From Pseudoalteromonas sp. NBT06-2 (lineage in GTDB: Bacteria; Pseudomonadota; Gammaproteobacteria; Enterobacterales; Alteromonadaceae), in assembly GCF_002276045.1 (NCBI RefSeq), contig NZ_NQMR01000077.1:1-43193 (forward strand): 43,193 bases of DNA, read 5' to 3'. The notes under the pieces are model-generated. The model was not told the DNA's origin and ran no database searches. It saw nothing but the letters and a program-made list of their open reading frames with translations. The position numbers were made by a program, and so were the translations under genes. Positions 1 through 8,651 of the stretch are shown here, one piece after another (within the stretch, counting starts at the first letter, position 1; each line of letters begins with the position of its first letter).

Positions 1-57
1 CCTCACCCTACTCGATGTTTCTAACAGAGCGTAACGACTAGATTAAATTTCACATCA

Positions 58-125
58 TACTTTTGTATTCTTATCCTACCCAGCTCTGAAAGCTGAATTT
101 CCAAGTAGAACGGGTATATAGCAAT
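58..125. repeat. Dispersed ~65-bp repeat, copy A
   Basis: This stretch resembles 2245-2318: both carry a TATCCTACCC block, then an AGCTC(T/C)GAAA block, then TTCCAAGTAG and a GGTATATAG-like end. The core is an imperfect palindrome (TACCC at one end, GGGTATA at the other). A third, more diverged version lies at 10362-10409. It resembles the REP-like or IS-end debris common in marine gammaproteobacteria. No coding content is visible. Confidence 0.55.
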
Positions 126-200
126 AGAATTGAGTATTGCTCAGTTTAACCAAATGCTCCAATCCAATAATAGATGTGTGTATAGGCTAGTATAGCCGGA

Positions 201-908
201 TCAATATAAAATGGCATAGTCAAGGTGCTCAGAAAATAGTTTGTAAAGCTCGCAACACTTAGTTCTTCTAATTAATTTTACATGCGCCCATTTTTGCTCA
301 ATTGGATTTAAGTTAGGGCTATAGGGAGGTGAAAATTCGCAGGTAAATCGATATTCGTTAATTGCATCGAGCATACAGTACGTTTATGAAAAGAGGCATT
401 ATTCATAACAATAACAGCGTCTTTATGCACCTTTGATAGTAAGTATTGAATTAACCAGGCATAGAACACATCGGAATTGACATATCATGTAAAAACACAG
501 ACCACTGACAATAGCTCCAATGATATTTACTCGGCCTTTTACTTGCCAATCATGCATGTCATAACAACGAAGACCTGTTTTTGAATCGCCATGAGTGCGC
601 GACATACATTGTGCCAAATCACCCTCATCAAGATAAAAAATGTCTTTTCCACCCTCTTCATAACACGCAATCCGACGCTGAAAATTTAATCGCTCTTCTT
701 CGTCATCTTTTGGGTATTTTAGTGTTTTTTAAAGTTGATATTAGTGCGTTTTAGAGTGTGATAAATAGCAGGTTGGCAAACTCCTAAGCGTTTAGCTCTC
801 TCCCATTGATAATCATCTGGATGAGATTGCACATCTTTTTCTAAAACTTGCATATCCATTTTTTTTGTAAGCTAAAACATATTGGCGAAAATCTAAACTA
901 TACCCCAT
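201..908 (-). pseudogene. IS630-family transposase remnant
   Basis: Read on the minus strand, pieces of an IS630-type DDE transposase appear in order but in different frames. They are an N-terminal block starting at the ATG at 906-908 (GYSLDFRQYVLAYKKNG), a second block (LEKDVQSHPDDYQWERAKRL), a catalytic-core piece with FYLDEG, a block VIVMNNASFHKR matching the second Asp region (Asp replaced by Asn in this copy), and the C-terminal SPNLNPIEQKWAHVKLIRR with the final catalytic Glu. Part of the helix-turn-helix region between the first two blocks is missing, and there are at least three frame changes (near 870-880, 715-730 and 420-480). It cannot make an active transposase. Confidence 0.9.
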
Positions 909-1259
909 TCATTCATTAATTATGCCATATTATTTTTATTTAACTATATCTTGAAAAAAGCCATCACCTAGTAAAATGGAAAATGAGATAGCATTGGATT
1001 TTAATTCCTCGGTGGAGCTAAAGCAACGATTGCTGCGTAAAACTGTGGGAGATGCTCATAAATGGCCAAATAAAATAACCAACAGAGATGGTTCTATGGA
1101 TTCTATTTTATTCATTAGCATATTAACGGTATCTAAAAAAATGCGTTTTAAGTTTTTAGTATTATCAGGTGTTAATAATTAGCAGGATTTAATAATATCA
1201 ACTATAAATTAAATATGAGTTACACCTGACTTAAATTATTTTCTATATAGGGGTATATC
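909..1259. other. Intergenic, nothing convincing
   Basis: This gap lies between the IS630 remnant and the GNAT gene. It holds a 68-codon open frame at 976-1182 without a ribosome binding site or recognisable motif, which I do not call as a gene. The 3' end supplies the GGGG-containing ribosome binding region of the GNAT gene. Confidence 0.5.
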
Positions 1260-1982
1260 ATGGCAATGAAAAATAAAGAAAACATGCTGAAATCTTTATT
1301 TTTATTAGATGAAACTATTGCTAAGTCTAAAGGTAATGGATTTATTCAGAGTGTTACTAAAACAGATCTTCAAACAATAAAGTGTCAACATCCCAATTGG
1401 TTTTATTCTCATAAAATTCCAAACTTAATTATTTTTGAGCAACCAACACACATTAGTTCTGAAGAAGTCATGAAAACTTTAATTTATAATGAAAGTGTTA
1501 CCCAAATAAAAGAAAAGATAGCAAGTTCATTTAAAATAAAATTGGGGTATAATTCTAAAAAGCAAATGAAACATCATTTGTTAACTCTATTTGCAGAAGA
1601 TATAGATGATGTCCCAATAGCATACATTAGCTTTAATTTTTCCATAATGGATTATTGGTATGATAACGATGAGTTATGTAAAGATAATAATATTGGAATT
1701 TGTTGCCATTTAATATATTTATATGTATCACCTTCATGGCGAAAAATGGGGATCGCAAGTATACTTGCTAATACTATGACAACTCTGTTTTGGGAGCAGC
1801 TTCAACATTCATTAACCCAAATAGAGAACACAAATTTCATTCTATCTCCATTGTTATATAAAGGTATTAATGCTAGTGGTGGGGAAAAAATATTACAATT
1901 AGTAAATAGTGATATTAATGAGTTCGAAACTCTTTTGCCACAAAAAAATCAGAATTATAAGCAAAGCATTAATAATATTTAA
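1260..1982 (+). CDS. GNAT-family N-acetyltransferase
   Basis: The 240-residue product has the GNAT acetyl-CoA binding signature in its second half: a beta strand LIYLYVSPSW followed by the pyrophosphate-binding loop RKMGIA (residues 161-166, pattern R/Q-x-x-G-x-G/A) and an alpha helix. The ~110 residues before the GNAT core match no family I can name and are Lys- and Ile-rich, so the acceptor substrate cannot be inferred. The start is the ATG preceded by a GGGG tract about 7 bases upstream. The gene stands alone between IS debris and intergenic DNA, is very AT-rich, and has no operon partner, which fits an acquired cargo gene. Confidence 0.75.
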   Translation: MAMKNKENMLKSLFLLDETIAKSKGNGFIQSVTKTDLQTIKCQHPNWFYSHKIPNLIIFEQPTHISSEEVMKTLIYNESVTQIKEKIASSFKIKLGYNSKKQMKHHLLTLFAEDIDDVPIAYISFNFSIMDYWYDNDELCKDNNIGICCHLIYLYVSPSWRKMGIASILANTMTTLFWEQLQHSLTQIENTNFILSPLLYKGINASGGEKILQLVNSDINEFETLLPQKNQNYKQSINNI

Positions 1983-2649
1983 TCGAAAAAGAAAATACGC
2001 ACATCTACTTGTTCTTGTTTTATTAATGAATACCACCTTTATATATCCAATGCTACATGGTAATGCACGATTTCAGCAAGTTGAGAAGCGTGTATAACGC
2101 GAGTTATAAGATGTGTCATTAGTCATCCTTAACAAATATTTATAACAATGCAGTTGATCGCTTATCTTCTTATTCTATGGGAGTTTAGGTAGAAAACGAT
2201 TACGGCGTTATGATTCATCATCAGCGAATAACTTAATTACAAATCATGCCTTGTACTCCTATCCTACCCAAGCTCCGAAACCTATATTTCCAAGTAGCAC
2301 GTGTATATAGAGACAGATTCAACTGCTCGGTGCATAGTTATACTATTTCCGATAATAAAGCGCTTTGAAATCCACCTAAAAGGAGTTTTTGATATGTTGT
2401 TAAGTCAGTTCTAAAGGGAGTAACCATGAATTCACTGACATGCCTAGTATTGTAAAACCTCATAAGCTCTGAGTGGTCACTTAATTATAGGAATTGGTAT
2501 AATCATAAAAACGGAACAATTAGTTAAAATTTAAAACACGTTTCTGCTAGTTTTGAATTAAATACACCAAGAGAAGTGTGTTCATGAAAAGAATCGCTTT
2601 TGATTACTTTAAAGTATGATAATATCACATGTATATAATGATGTACTGA
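1983..2649. other. Gene-free spacer with repeat debris
   Basis: Nearly 700 bases separate the GNAT gene from tyrA. It contains dispersed repeat copy B (2245-2318) and a motif AAGGGAGTAACCAT near 2417-2430 that also occurs inside the 310-bp MITE, suggesting further decayed mobile sequence. At the 3' end a TATAAT hexamer (2634-2639) is a plausible -10 for tyrA, but I see no good -35 at the expected distance. No gene is supported. Confidence 0.5.
2245..2318. repeat. Dispersed ~65-bp repeat, copy B
   Basis: Second copy of the sequence at 58-125. It shares CTATCCTACCCAAGCTC, then GAAA, then TTCCAAGTAGCACG and GTATATAG with copy A, with several substitutions. It is non-coding and palindromic in outline. 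Confidence 0.55.
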
Positions 2650-2667
2650 TGTAAATTTAAGTTTACG
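2650..2667 (+). promoter_or_regulatory. TyrR box in front of tyrA
   Basis: TGTAAATTTAAGTTTACG matches the TyrR operator consensus TGTAAA-N6-TTTACA at 11 of 12 fixed positions. It starts 11 bases after a TATAAT (2634-2639) and runs into the ribosome binding site ACGAGG (2665-2670). Binding here would cover the likely transcription start, so repression of tyrA by TyrR with tyrosine or phenylalanine is the expected outcome. The regulator gene is not in the window. Confidence 0.75.
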
Positions 2668-2677
2668 AGGTTTGGTT

Positions 2678-3805
2678 TTGGTTCAAAAGTTAGCTTATCT
2701 TCGCTCACAAATAGATGCTTGTGATACTGAGTTAGTCGCCATTTTGGCGAAAAGAAATAAAATAACAGCACAAGTAGGACAAATTAAAAGAGATTCAGGA
2801 GAACCTGTTTATATTCCCGAGCGGGAAATACAATTGTTAAAAGCTCGAAGAGCACAAGCACAAATGCAAGGTGTATCAGGGGACTTAGTTGAAGATATTT
2901 TACGTCGTATGATGAGAGAGTCATACCAAAATCAACAATCAGAACTTGCTTGTGTTGCGCCTGACTTATCCCCTGCAGTGATTATTGGTGGAAATGGTGT
3001 AATGGGGCAATTATTTGTCAATCAATTACGTCGCTCTGGTATTGAAGTTAGAATTTTGGATAAAGAACAACAAATTTCCCAAGATGAAATTTTATCAGGT
3101 GCTAAATTAGTATTAGTTTCGGTGCCTATTAATAAAATGGAAGCTATTGTAGATGCGCTACCAAAACTTGATGATGATTGTTTATTAGTTGATATTACAA
3201 GTGTAAAAGAAAAACCAGTTACTGCAATGATGAATAGTCATAGTGGCCCAGTTGTTGGATTACACCCGATGTTTGGTCCAGATATAGAGCATTGGGTAAA
3301 GCAAATAATTGTTGTATGCCGTGGTAGAGGTGATATAAAAATAGATTCTTTATTAGCCCAACTAAAAATTTGGGGGACACAATTAGTAGAAATGGATGCT
3401 AAAAAGCATGATGAAGCTATGCAAATTGTGCAAGTTATGCGCCATTTAACGACATTTGTTTATGGACAGTTTTTAGCAAAACAAACGCATAGTTTAACTG
3501 AAATCAAAAGCTGCTCATCTCCGATATATCAATTAGAATTGATGATGGTGGGTCGTTTATTTGCTCAGTCACCAGGATTATATGCAGACATTATGTTAGC
3601 CCAATTTTATAATGTTGAATCGTTACTTGAAGATTATAAAGATATTTATCAACAAACTTTAGTAAAATTAAAAAATGGAGATAAAGCAGGTTTAATAGCT
3701 GGTTTTAGCGATGCTAAAAGCTATTTTTCTGATTCTGCAGAGTTATTTCTAAAACAAAGTAGGGCTTTATTAAATAAGGCAAATGATTCTAAAGTCTTAG
3801 ATTAA
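2678..3805 (+). CDS. tyrA: Chorismate mutase / prephenate dehydrogenase TyrA
   Basis: Bifunctional cytosolic enzyme of tyrosine synthesis: chorismate to prephenate, then NAD-dependent oxidative decarboxylation to 4-hydroxyphenylpyruvate. Residues 1-88 are an AroQ chorismate mutase domain (LRSQIDACD, the PERE block, the LRRMMRESY helix). From about residue 99 comes the dehydrogenase with nucleotide loop GGNGVMG (104-110), the SVPI strand end and the HPMFGP catalytic motif. At 375 residues it matches the E. coli protein (373). I chose the TTG at 2678 because ACGAGG sits 7 bases upstream and the N-terminus then aligns with E. coli TyrA; the TTG at 2672 is only one base from that site. It is convergent with pheA across a shared terminator. 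Confidence 0.96.
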   Translation: MVQKLAYLRSQIDACDTELVAILAKRNKITAQVGQIKRDSGEPVYIPEREIQLLKARRAQAQMQGVSGDLVEDILRRMMRESYQNQQSELACVAPDLSPAVIIGGNGVMGQLFVNQLRRSGIEVRILDKEQQISQDEILSGAKLVLVSVPINKMEAIVDALPKLDDDCLLVDITSVKEKPVTAMMNSHSGPVVGLHPMFGPDIEHWVKQIIVVCRGRGDIKIDSLLAQLKIWGTQLVEMDAKKHDEAMQIVQVMRHLTTFVYGQFLAKQTHSLTEIKSCSSPIYQLELMMVGRLFAQSPGLYADIMLAQFYNVESLLEDYKDIYQQTLVKLKNGDKAGLIAGFSDAKSYFSDSAELFLKQSRALLNKANDSKVLD

Positions 3806-3892
3806 TAAATTAGCTTTAAAGCTTTGTTTAGGCCACAACAAGACTGAAATTACTTGTTATTTTCAATATTCTTCGTTTAGCTAATTTTCATC

Positions 3893-3928
3893 TTCAGGTA
3901 ACGAGTTACGAGGTACTCGTTACCTGAA
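3893..3928. terminator. Bidirectional terminator between tyrA and pheA
   Basis: A perfect 14-bp inverted repeat (TTCAGGTAACGAGT at 3893-3906, ACTCGTTACCTGAA at 3915-3928) with an 8-base loop lies between the two convergent stop codons. It is followed on the plus side by a T-rich stretch (TTTATTTTGT). Confidence 0.8.
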
Positions 3929-3931
3929 AGT

Positions 3932-5089
3932 TTATTTTGTCACTTCAACCTGAGTCATTGATTCACTTGGGTAACATCCAAGGATTCGAACATATTCAGT
4001 TACTTCTTTTAAATCTTCAAGTGCTTGCTGTGTATTACTTTGAATTAAGTTTGCTTCTAAATCAACATAGAAAACTTCTTCCCATGGATTGCCAGGAACA
4101 GGGCGTGATTCAAGTTTAACTAAGTTAATACTATGTTGTTTAAAAATGATTAAAGCATCGGCAAGTGAGCCTGCATTTTGACTTGTAGCCATTATCAAAC
4201 TTGTTTTTGTAGGGATCTGTTTTGATGTTTGCATCGGTTTTCTTGCAACAACAATAAATCTACTATGATTCTCAACTTGATTTGCCACTGCCGATTGTAC
4301 AACTTCTAAGCCAGCTTTGATCCCTGCTTGTTGTGAAGCGATAGCAGCACTATAAGGTGTTTCTAGTGCTTTAGCGATTGCGCTAGATGTTGAATCACAG
4401 TATTCAAGTTGAATATTTTCTAAGCCTTGAATAAATTGACTACATTGTGTGAATGGTTGCGGGTGACCAAAAACTTTTGTTATGTTTTCAATTTTTAGCC
4501 CATCTTTGGCAATTAAACAATGTTCTATTGATTGTGTTAATTCACCAACGATTGAAACTTGTGCATGTTGTAATAAATCAAAGACTTCATTGATACTACC
4601 AGAACAAGTATTCTCAATAGGTAATAAGCCAAAGTCAGCTTGACCTGTTTCAACTTTATTCGTGATTTCAAAAAAGCTTGAGCAACCAAGTTCAACTATA
4701 TGATCACTACGACGACTAAAGTATTTGTGACAAGCTAATTGGCTGTATGAACCCTGACCACCAAGATATGCAATGCGATTAGTTTCACCTTTAATATCAG
4801 GATTGATATTTTGTTGTAACATTGCTTGTTGATGTAACACAGAGTCTTCAATGATCGTTTGGAAAACACTATTAACATAATAAGCATCTAAACCAAGAGA
4901 TTTACCATACGATATTAACTTTTCTAATAGCGCGATTTCTCTTTGTTCATCTCTAATTGGTTTATTGTTCGATATCTTGTATTCAACAACAGAATGACTA
5001 ATACGGCGCCGCTTTGTTAGTAGTATTAATAATTCAGAATCAATCTCATTGATATCTTTTCGTAATGCCTGTAATGCATCATTAGTCAT
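3932..5089 (-). CDS. pheA: Chorismate mutase / prephenate dehydratase PheA
   Basis: Bifunctional enzyme of phenylalanine synthesis: chorismate to prephenate to phenylpyruvate. Domains are an AroQ chorismate mutase (about 1-90), prephenate dehydratase (from RIAYLGGQGSYSQ near residue 105 to about 285) and a C-terminal ACT domain carrying the Phe-binding signatures GSLADAL and LESRP, so feedback inhibition by Phe is expected. The usual dehydratase TRF motif reads SRF here (NHSRFIVVARK), a conservative Thr-to-Ser change. The start is the ATG at 5087-5089 preceded by AGGAAAT, giving 385 residues (E. coli 386). The frame stays open upstream to 5239, but that part is the attenuator. Expression is controlled by the pheL leader. 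Confidence 0.96.
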   Translation of the reverse strand: MTNDALQALRKDINEIDSELLILLTKRRRISHSVVEYKISNNKPIRDEQREIALLEKLISYGKSLGLDAYYVNSVFQTIIEDSVLHQQAMLQQNINPDIKGETNRIAYLGGQGSYSQLACHKYFSRRSDHIVELGCSSFFEITNKVETGQADFGLLPIENTCSGSINEVFDLLQHAQVSIVGELTQSIEHCLIAKDGLKIENITKVFGHPQPFTQCSQFIQGLENIQLEYCDSTSSAIAKALETPYSAAIASQQAGIKAGLEVVQSAVANQVENHSRFIVVARKPMQTSKQIPTKTSLIMATSQNAGSLADALIIFKQHSINLVKLESRPVPGNPWEEVFYVDLEANLIQSNTQQALEDLKEVTEYVRILGCYPSESMTQVEVTK

Positions 5090-5125
5090 AGGTATTTCCT
5101 CATTCCCAGTTTTAAAATTTATTGC

Positions 5126-5151
5126 AAAAAAAAACCTCCCATTTGGGAGGC
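5126..5151 (-). terminator. pheA attenuator terminator
   Basis: On the minus strand CCTCCC-AAAT-GGGAGG is followed by nine T residues, an intrinsic terminator 37 bases ahead of the pheA start. Its 5' arm with one flanking base (GCCTCCC) can instead pair with GGGAGGC at the end of the leader peptide gene (about 5191-5197), forming the antiterminator. That GGGAGG can also pair with CCACCCT just upstream (one mismatch). These are the 1:2, 2:3 and 3:4 structures of classical amino acid attenuation. Confidence 0.93.
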
Positions 5152-5183
5152 TTGTATTTGTCGCTGACTTTTTTATGTCGTGA

Positions 5184-5252
5184 CTAAACTGCCTCCCTTT
5201 TAGGGTGGAGTATAAAAAACATAAAGAAAAATCGAGCATAAATTCGTTTCAT
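5184..5252 (-). CDS. pheL: PheL, phenylalanine leader peptide
   Basis: A 22-codon frame on the minus strand begins MKRIYAR and continues FFFMFF before ending in KREAV and TAG. Five of six consecutive codons are Phe. The Phe run lies just 5' of hairpin segment 1, so a ribosome stalled for lack of Phe-tRNA would free segment 2 to pair with segment 3 and let transcription continue into pheA. It is homologous in role to E. coli PheL ([15 protein letters not shown]), with a different flanking sequence. The ribosome binding site is weak (AACGG). Confidence 0.88.
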   Translation of the reverse strand: MKRIYARFFFMFFILHPKREAV

Positions 5253-5258
5253 ACCGTT

Positions 5259-5287
5259 AATTTAAAAATTAGCGCGTCATAAGTCAA
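5259..5287 (-). promoter_or_regulatory. Promoter of pheL-pheA
   Basis: On the minus strand TTGACT (5282-5287) and TAAATT (5259-5264) are separated by exactly 17 bases, a good sigma-70 promoter. The expected transcription start, about 6-8 bases further on, falls at 5251-5253, essentially on the A of the pheL ATG. The leader mRNA may therefore start at the initiation codon. Confidence 0.7.
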
Positions 5288-5414
5288 TAAATGTTTTAAT
5301 TATTTTTTGAATATTACTTTTTCTGCTGTGTTAAATGAAATATTTAGAAATTAATCTGCTTGTATATAAAAAAGGTGTTGTTTGGGCTGAGTTTATTTTA
5401 TATTTAAGGAGTTG

Positions 5415-8400
5415 ATGGCAAAAGCCATTTCTAAAAGCAACTGTATAGGTTTAAATTTGAAGTATAGCCGTTTGCCATATCGTTATGGAAGAAATTCTCT
5501 TAGCGTTAAATTATCTGTTTTAATCTCAGTTATTTGTTTAATTGCAGGAATGAGTGTTGCTGTTTTGATGCTTAAATCTGAACGAAAACAATTAATTTTT
5601 GAAGAGTATGAGGCATTAAAGACAACGGGAGTAAATTTCATCAGGCAGTTCGATCAAATCATTGATAATAAAATAAAAATAGCGACTAAAGCTAATTTTG
5701 TTGTAAAACAGCAATTGTTTGAATATAACTTCATTCAGCCAAATCAAAAGAAAATTGAATTTGATCATTCACAAGATTCAGTGGTCCGAAGTATCGCATT
5801 AGATGGTTTATCTGCAGCCTATATTCCACAATCAAGCTTTAACGACTTTTATGAAAAATTATTTTATGATACCGAAGTACTCTGGCAAATTATTTCACCC
5901 ACATTGACTAGAAATTTTTTCAATTTTTATTTTATTAGCAAAGATAATTTTATTCGAGTATCTCCACCCAATTGGGCTGTTCAATTAGAACCAGATCATC
6001 AATTTTCAAATGATCTATTTTATTCCGTTGCATTAGAAGAAAATAATCCGTCAAGAAGCCCTAAATGGACACCTGTTTATTACGATAATATTTGGCATAA
6101 ATGGATTGTAAGCCTTATCGTTCCTTTATATTACAAAAACGAGTTTTTAGGTATAACAGGGAGTGATTTAATCTTCAGAGATTTAATTAAACACTTTTCA
6201 GTATCGGATAAAGAGCAGCAATTTTTTATTTTTAACAAACAAGGCCAAATATTATCTCATCCGTCAATTAATAATTTGATCGAAAAGAAAGAGGGAGGTA
6301 TGAATCAGTTACTTGAAACAAGCGATTTAATTCCTCAGCATTTAAAAGAATTAGTACAATTAGCTATCAAAAAAGACTTACTTAATTTTCCAAGTTCATT
6401 TATTGAAGATAATGAAGTACATATTGTCAATATTCATAAAATAGCATCATTTGATTGGTATATAGGGGTATATAAAAAGCGCTCATCTATTTTATCTGCT
6501 TTGGATGAATTAGAAATAAAATTCTTTGGTTTGTTTATAATTTATACTGTTCTAGTGGTTATTTTGTTACATCAATCATTGAATGAATTATTGTTAAAGC
6601 GTGTTATTACGCTAGTGCATTCGGTTAATGCTTTTGGCAAAAGTAAAGGTAAATCAAAAGTAGACTTCCCTGAAGCAAATAAAGATGAAATAGGTGCATT
6701 AAATGGCGCATTTAAAAACATGTCTGAAGAAATTACCAAACATTTAGATAATTTAGATCAACGCATTATAGAAAAAGAAGAGGCGGAACTAGCCGCAAAA
6801 CGTCTTATTAAGGCCGTTGAGTTTTCTGGCAGTGCGGTTGTTATAGCTGATTCAGATTTAAATATTGTATATGTAAATCCTAAAATGCCTGAAATGACAG
6901 GTTATGAAGAAAAGGAACTGATAGGGTCTTCAATACTTAAGATTATTGCACAAGAGATGCAAATATTAGTAGATGATATAGAATTAGACCTAAAAAGCAG
7001 ACATTATTGGAGAGGGGATACATTATTTAGGAATATTTACAATAAAGCGATTTGGGTATCTCTGAGTATTTCTCCTATTAGAAATGAAGATAGTTCAATT
7101 ACTAGTTATGTGGCATGTGCACAAGATATTAGTTTTGTGAAAGAAAGCCAACGTAAAATGGAACAGTTGGCTTATTATGATACATTAACGGGTTTATCAA
7201 ACCGAGCATTTTTCAGAATGCAGCTAAGAAAATCAATGGCATTAGCAGCAAGAGGGCATTATTCTTTTGCTTTGTTTTATTTTGATTTAGACGAATTTAA
7301 ACGTATTAATGATACTTTAGGTCATGATGCTGGCGATCAGTTATTACTAGAAGTGGCAAATCGATTAAAGTATAGATTAAGAACAGAAGATACCATTGCA
7401 AGGTTGGGTGGTGATGAGTTTGCAGTATTACTCAGTGGTATTAATGATAGAGAAAAAGCGAGAGAAGTCGCAAATACAATTCAAGAGACCTTAAGTAAGC
7501 CAATAAAATTAGTTAATGATGAAGTTATTGTTAGCGCCAGCATTGGTATCACGTTAGCCCCACAAGATAGCTCTGAAGAAGACCAATTGTTAAAACACGC
7601 TGATTTAGCGATGTATGAAGCAAAAGCAAAAGGTAGAAATACCTATCATTTTTATAACTCTGATCTGAATGCTGCTGCCAAAGAACGCATGTTAATTGAA
7701 AATGAGTTAAGGGTTGCATTAAAAGAAAAGCAATTTGAATTGTACTATCAGCCTCAACTTGATAGTAGAACGCGAACTATTGTTGGCTATGAAGCATTGA
7801 TCCGCTGGTTCCACCCAGTTAAGGGAATGATATCTCCAGATAAGTTTATTCCTATTGCGGAGAGTACAGGAATTATTGTTGAGCTTGGTGAGTGGGTTCT
7901 ATGGGAAGCATGTCGCTTTGCAAAAAGGCTGGTTGAACAAAATATTGGAAATAATGTTTCAATTAACCTATCAGCAAGACAGTTTAAAGATAGTAATTTA
8001 GTCGATATATTATCTCAAATACTAAAGGAAACAGATGCTAGTGCTAATAATGTACATTTAGAATTAACTGAAAGCATGTTAATGGGCGATATAGAGGCCG
8101 CTATCGTGCAATTACATGAACTTAAAGCCTTAGGACTTTCTTTATCTATTGATGATTTTGGTACTGGCTTTTCTTCATTGAGTTATTTAAAGCGTTTTCC
8201 TGTTGATATTCTTAAAATTGATAGATCTTTTGTAAAAGATATTCCAAAAGATGCAAGTGATATGGCTATTAGTGCTGCCATAATCGCAATGGCGACTAAA
8301 TTAAAGCTTAACTTAGTCGCTGAAGGTGTTGAAACAGTGGAGCAAATTGAATTTTTAGAACAAAATGGTTGTTATATAGTTCAAGGTTATTATTTTAGTC

Positions 8401-8453
8401 CTCCTTTACCTGAAAGAAAACTCGAGCATTTTAGAAGTACACTAGAAACTTAA
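5415..8453 (+). CDS. Cache-HAMP-PAS-GGDEF-EAL c-di-GMP protein
   Basis: Inner-membrane signalling protein predicted to make and/or break cyclic di-GMP. A transmembrane segment at about 30-53 is followed by a ~310-residue periplasmic sensor of Cache type, a second membrane segment (about 370-390), HAMP (about 393-447), PAS (about 465-580), GGDEF and EAL. The GGDEF motif is intact at 665-669, with the RxxD inhibitory site (RTED, 656-659) upstream, so cyclase activity and product inhibition are plausible. The EAL motif (E793) and the DDFGTGFSSL catalytic loop are also intact. AAGGAG lies 3 bases before the chosen ATG; an in-frame TTG at 5412 is less likely. It is a single gene divergent from pheA. 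The sensed ligand is unknown. Confidence 0.93.
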   Translation: MAKAISKSNCIGLNLKYSRLPYRYGRNSLSVKLSVLISVICLIAGMSVAVLMLKSERKQLIFEEYEALKTTGVNFIRQFDQIIDNKIKIATKANFVVKQQLFEYNFIQPNQKKIEFDHSQDSVVRSIALDGLSAAYIPQSSFNDFYEKLFYDTEVLWQIISPTLTRNFFNFYFISKDNFIRVSPPNWAVQLEPDHQFSNDLFYSVALEENNPSRSPKWTPVYYDNIWHKWIVSLIVPLYYKNEFLGITGSDLIFRDLIKHFSVSDKEQQFFIFNKQGQILSHPSINNLIEKKEGGMNQLLETSDLIPQHLKELVQLAIKKDLLNFPSSFIEDNEVHIVNIHKIASFDWYIGVYKKRSSILSALDELEIKFFGLFIIYTVLVVILLHQSLNELLLKRVITLVHSVNAFGKSKGKSKVDFPEANKDEIGALNGAFKNMSEEITKHLDNLDQRIIEKEEAELAAKRLIKAVEFSGSAVVIADSDLNIVYVNPKMPEMTGYEEKELIGSSILKIIAQEMQILVDDIELDLKSRHYWRGDTLFRNIYNKAIWVSLSISPIRNEDSSITSYVACAQDISFVKESQRKMEQLAYYDTLTGLSNRAFFRMQLRKSMALAARGHYSFALFYFDLDEFKRINDTLGHDAGDQLLLEVANRLKYRLRTEDTIARLGGDEFAVLLSGINDREKAREVANTIQETLSKPIKLVNDEVIVSASIGITLAPQDSSEEDQLLKHADLAMYEAKAKGRNTYHFYNSDLNAAAKERMLIENELRVALKEKQFELYYQPQLDSRTRTIVGYEALIRWFHPVKGMISPDKFIPIAESTGIIVELGEWVLWEACRFAKRLVEQNIGNNVSINLSARQFKDSNLVDILSQILKETDASANNVHLELTESMLMGDIEAAIVQLHELKALGLSLSIDDFGTGFSSLSYLKRFPVDILKIDRSFVKDIPKDASDMAISAAIIAMATKLKLNLVAEGVETVEQIEFLEQNGCYIVQGYYFSPPLPERKLEHFRSTLET

Positions 8454-8651
8454 AATATAACGACTACTTTGAATTAGGGTAACGTTTAATTGTTGTAGCT
8501 CATATTTGATAACTTAGACTAATCGTACAGTTGATTAGGTCTGCAGAGTTTCGGTTTTTAGATATAACAACGGGGGGTGATATTAGTTGACTTATAAAGA
8601 CCTAAATTATAAATTTCATGCGAAATCAAGATTATAATAAAGATGTAATTC

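Noticed and set aside
976..1182. 68-codon open frame between the IS630 remnant and the GNAT gene
   Set aside because: No ribosome binding site, no recognisable motif, and it lies in AT-rich IS debris.
1909..2097. 62-codon frame overlapping the GNAT 3' end
   Set aside because: It is mostly a shifted frame of the GNAT gene and has no start signal.
5090..5239. N-terminal extension of PheA by 50 residues
   Set aside because: The open frame runs through the leader and attenuator hairpins; the ATG at 5087-5089 has a good ribosome binding site and matches E. coli PheA length.
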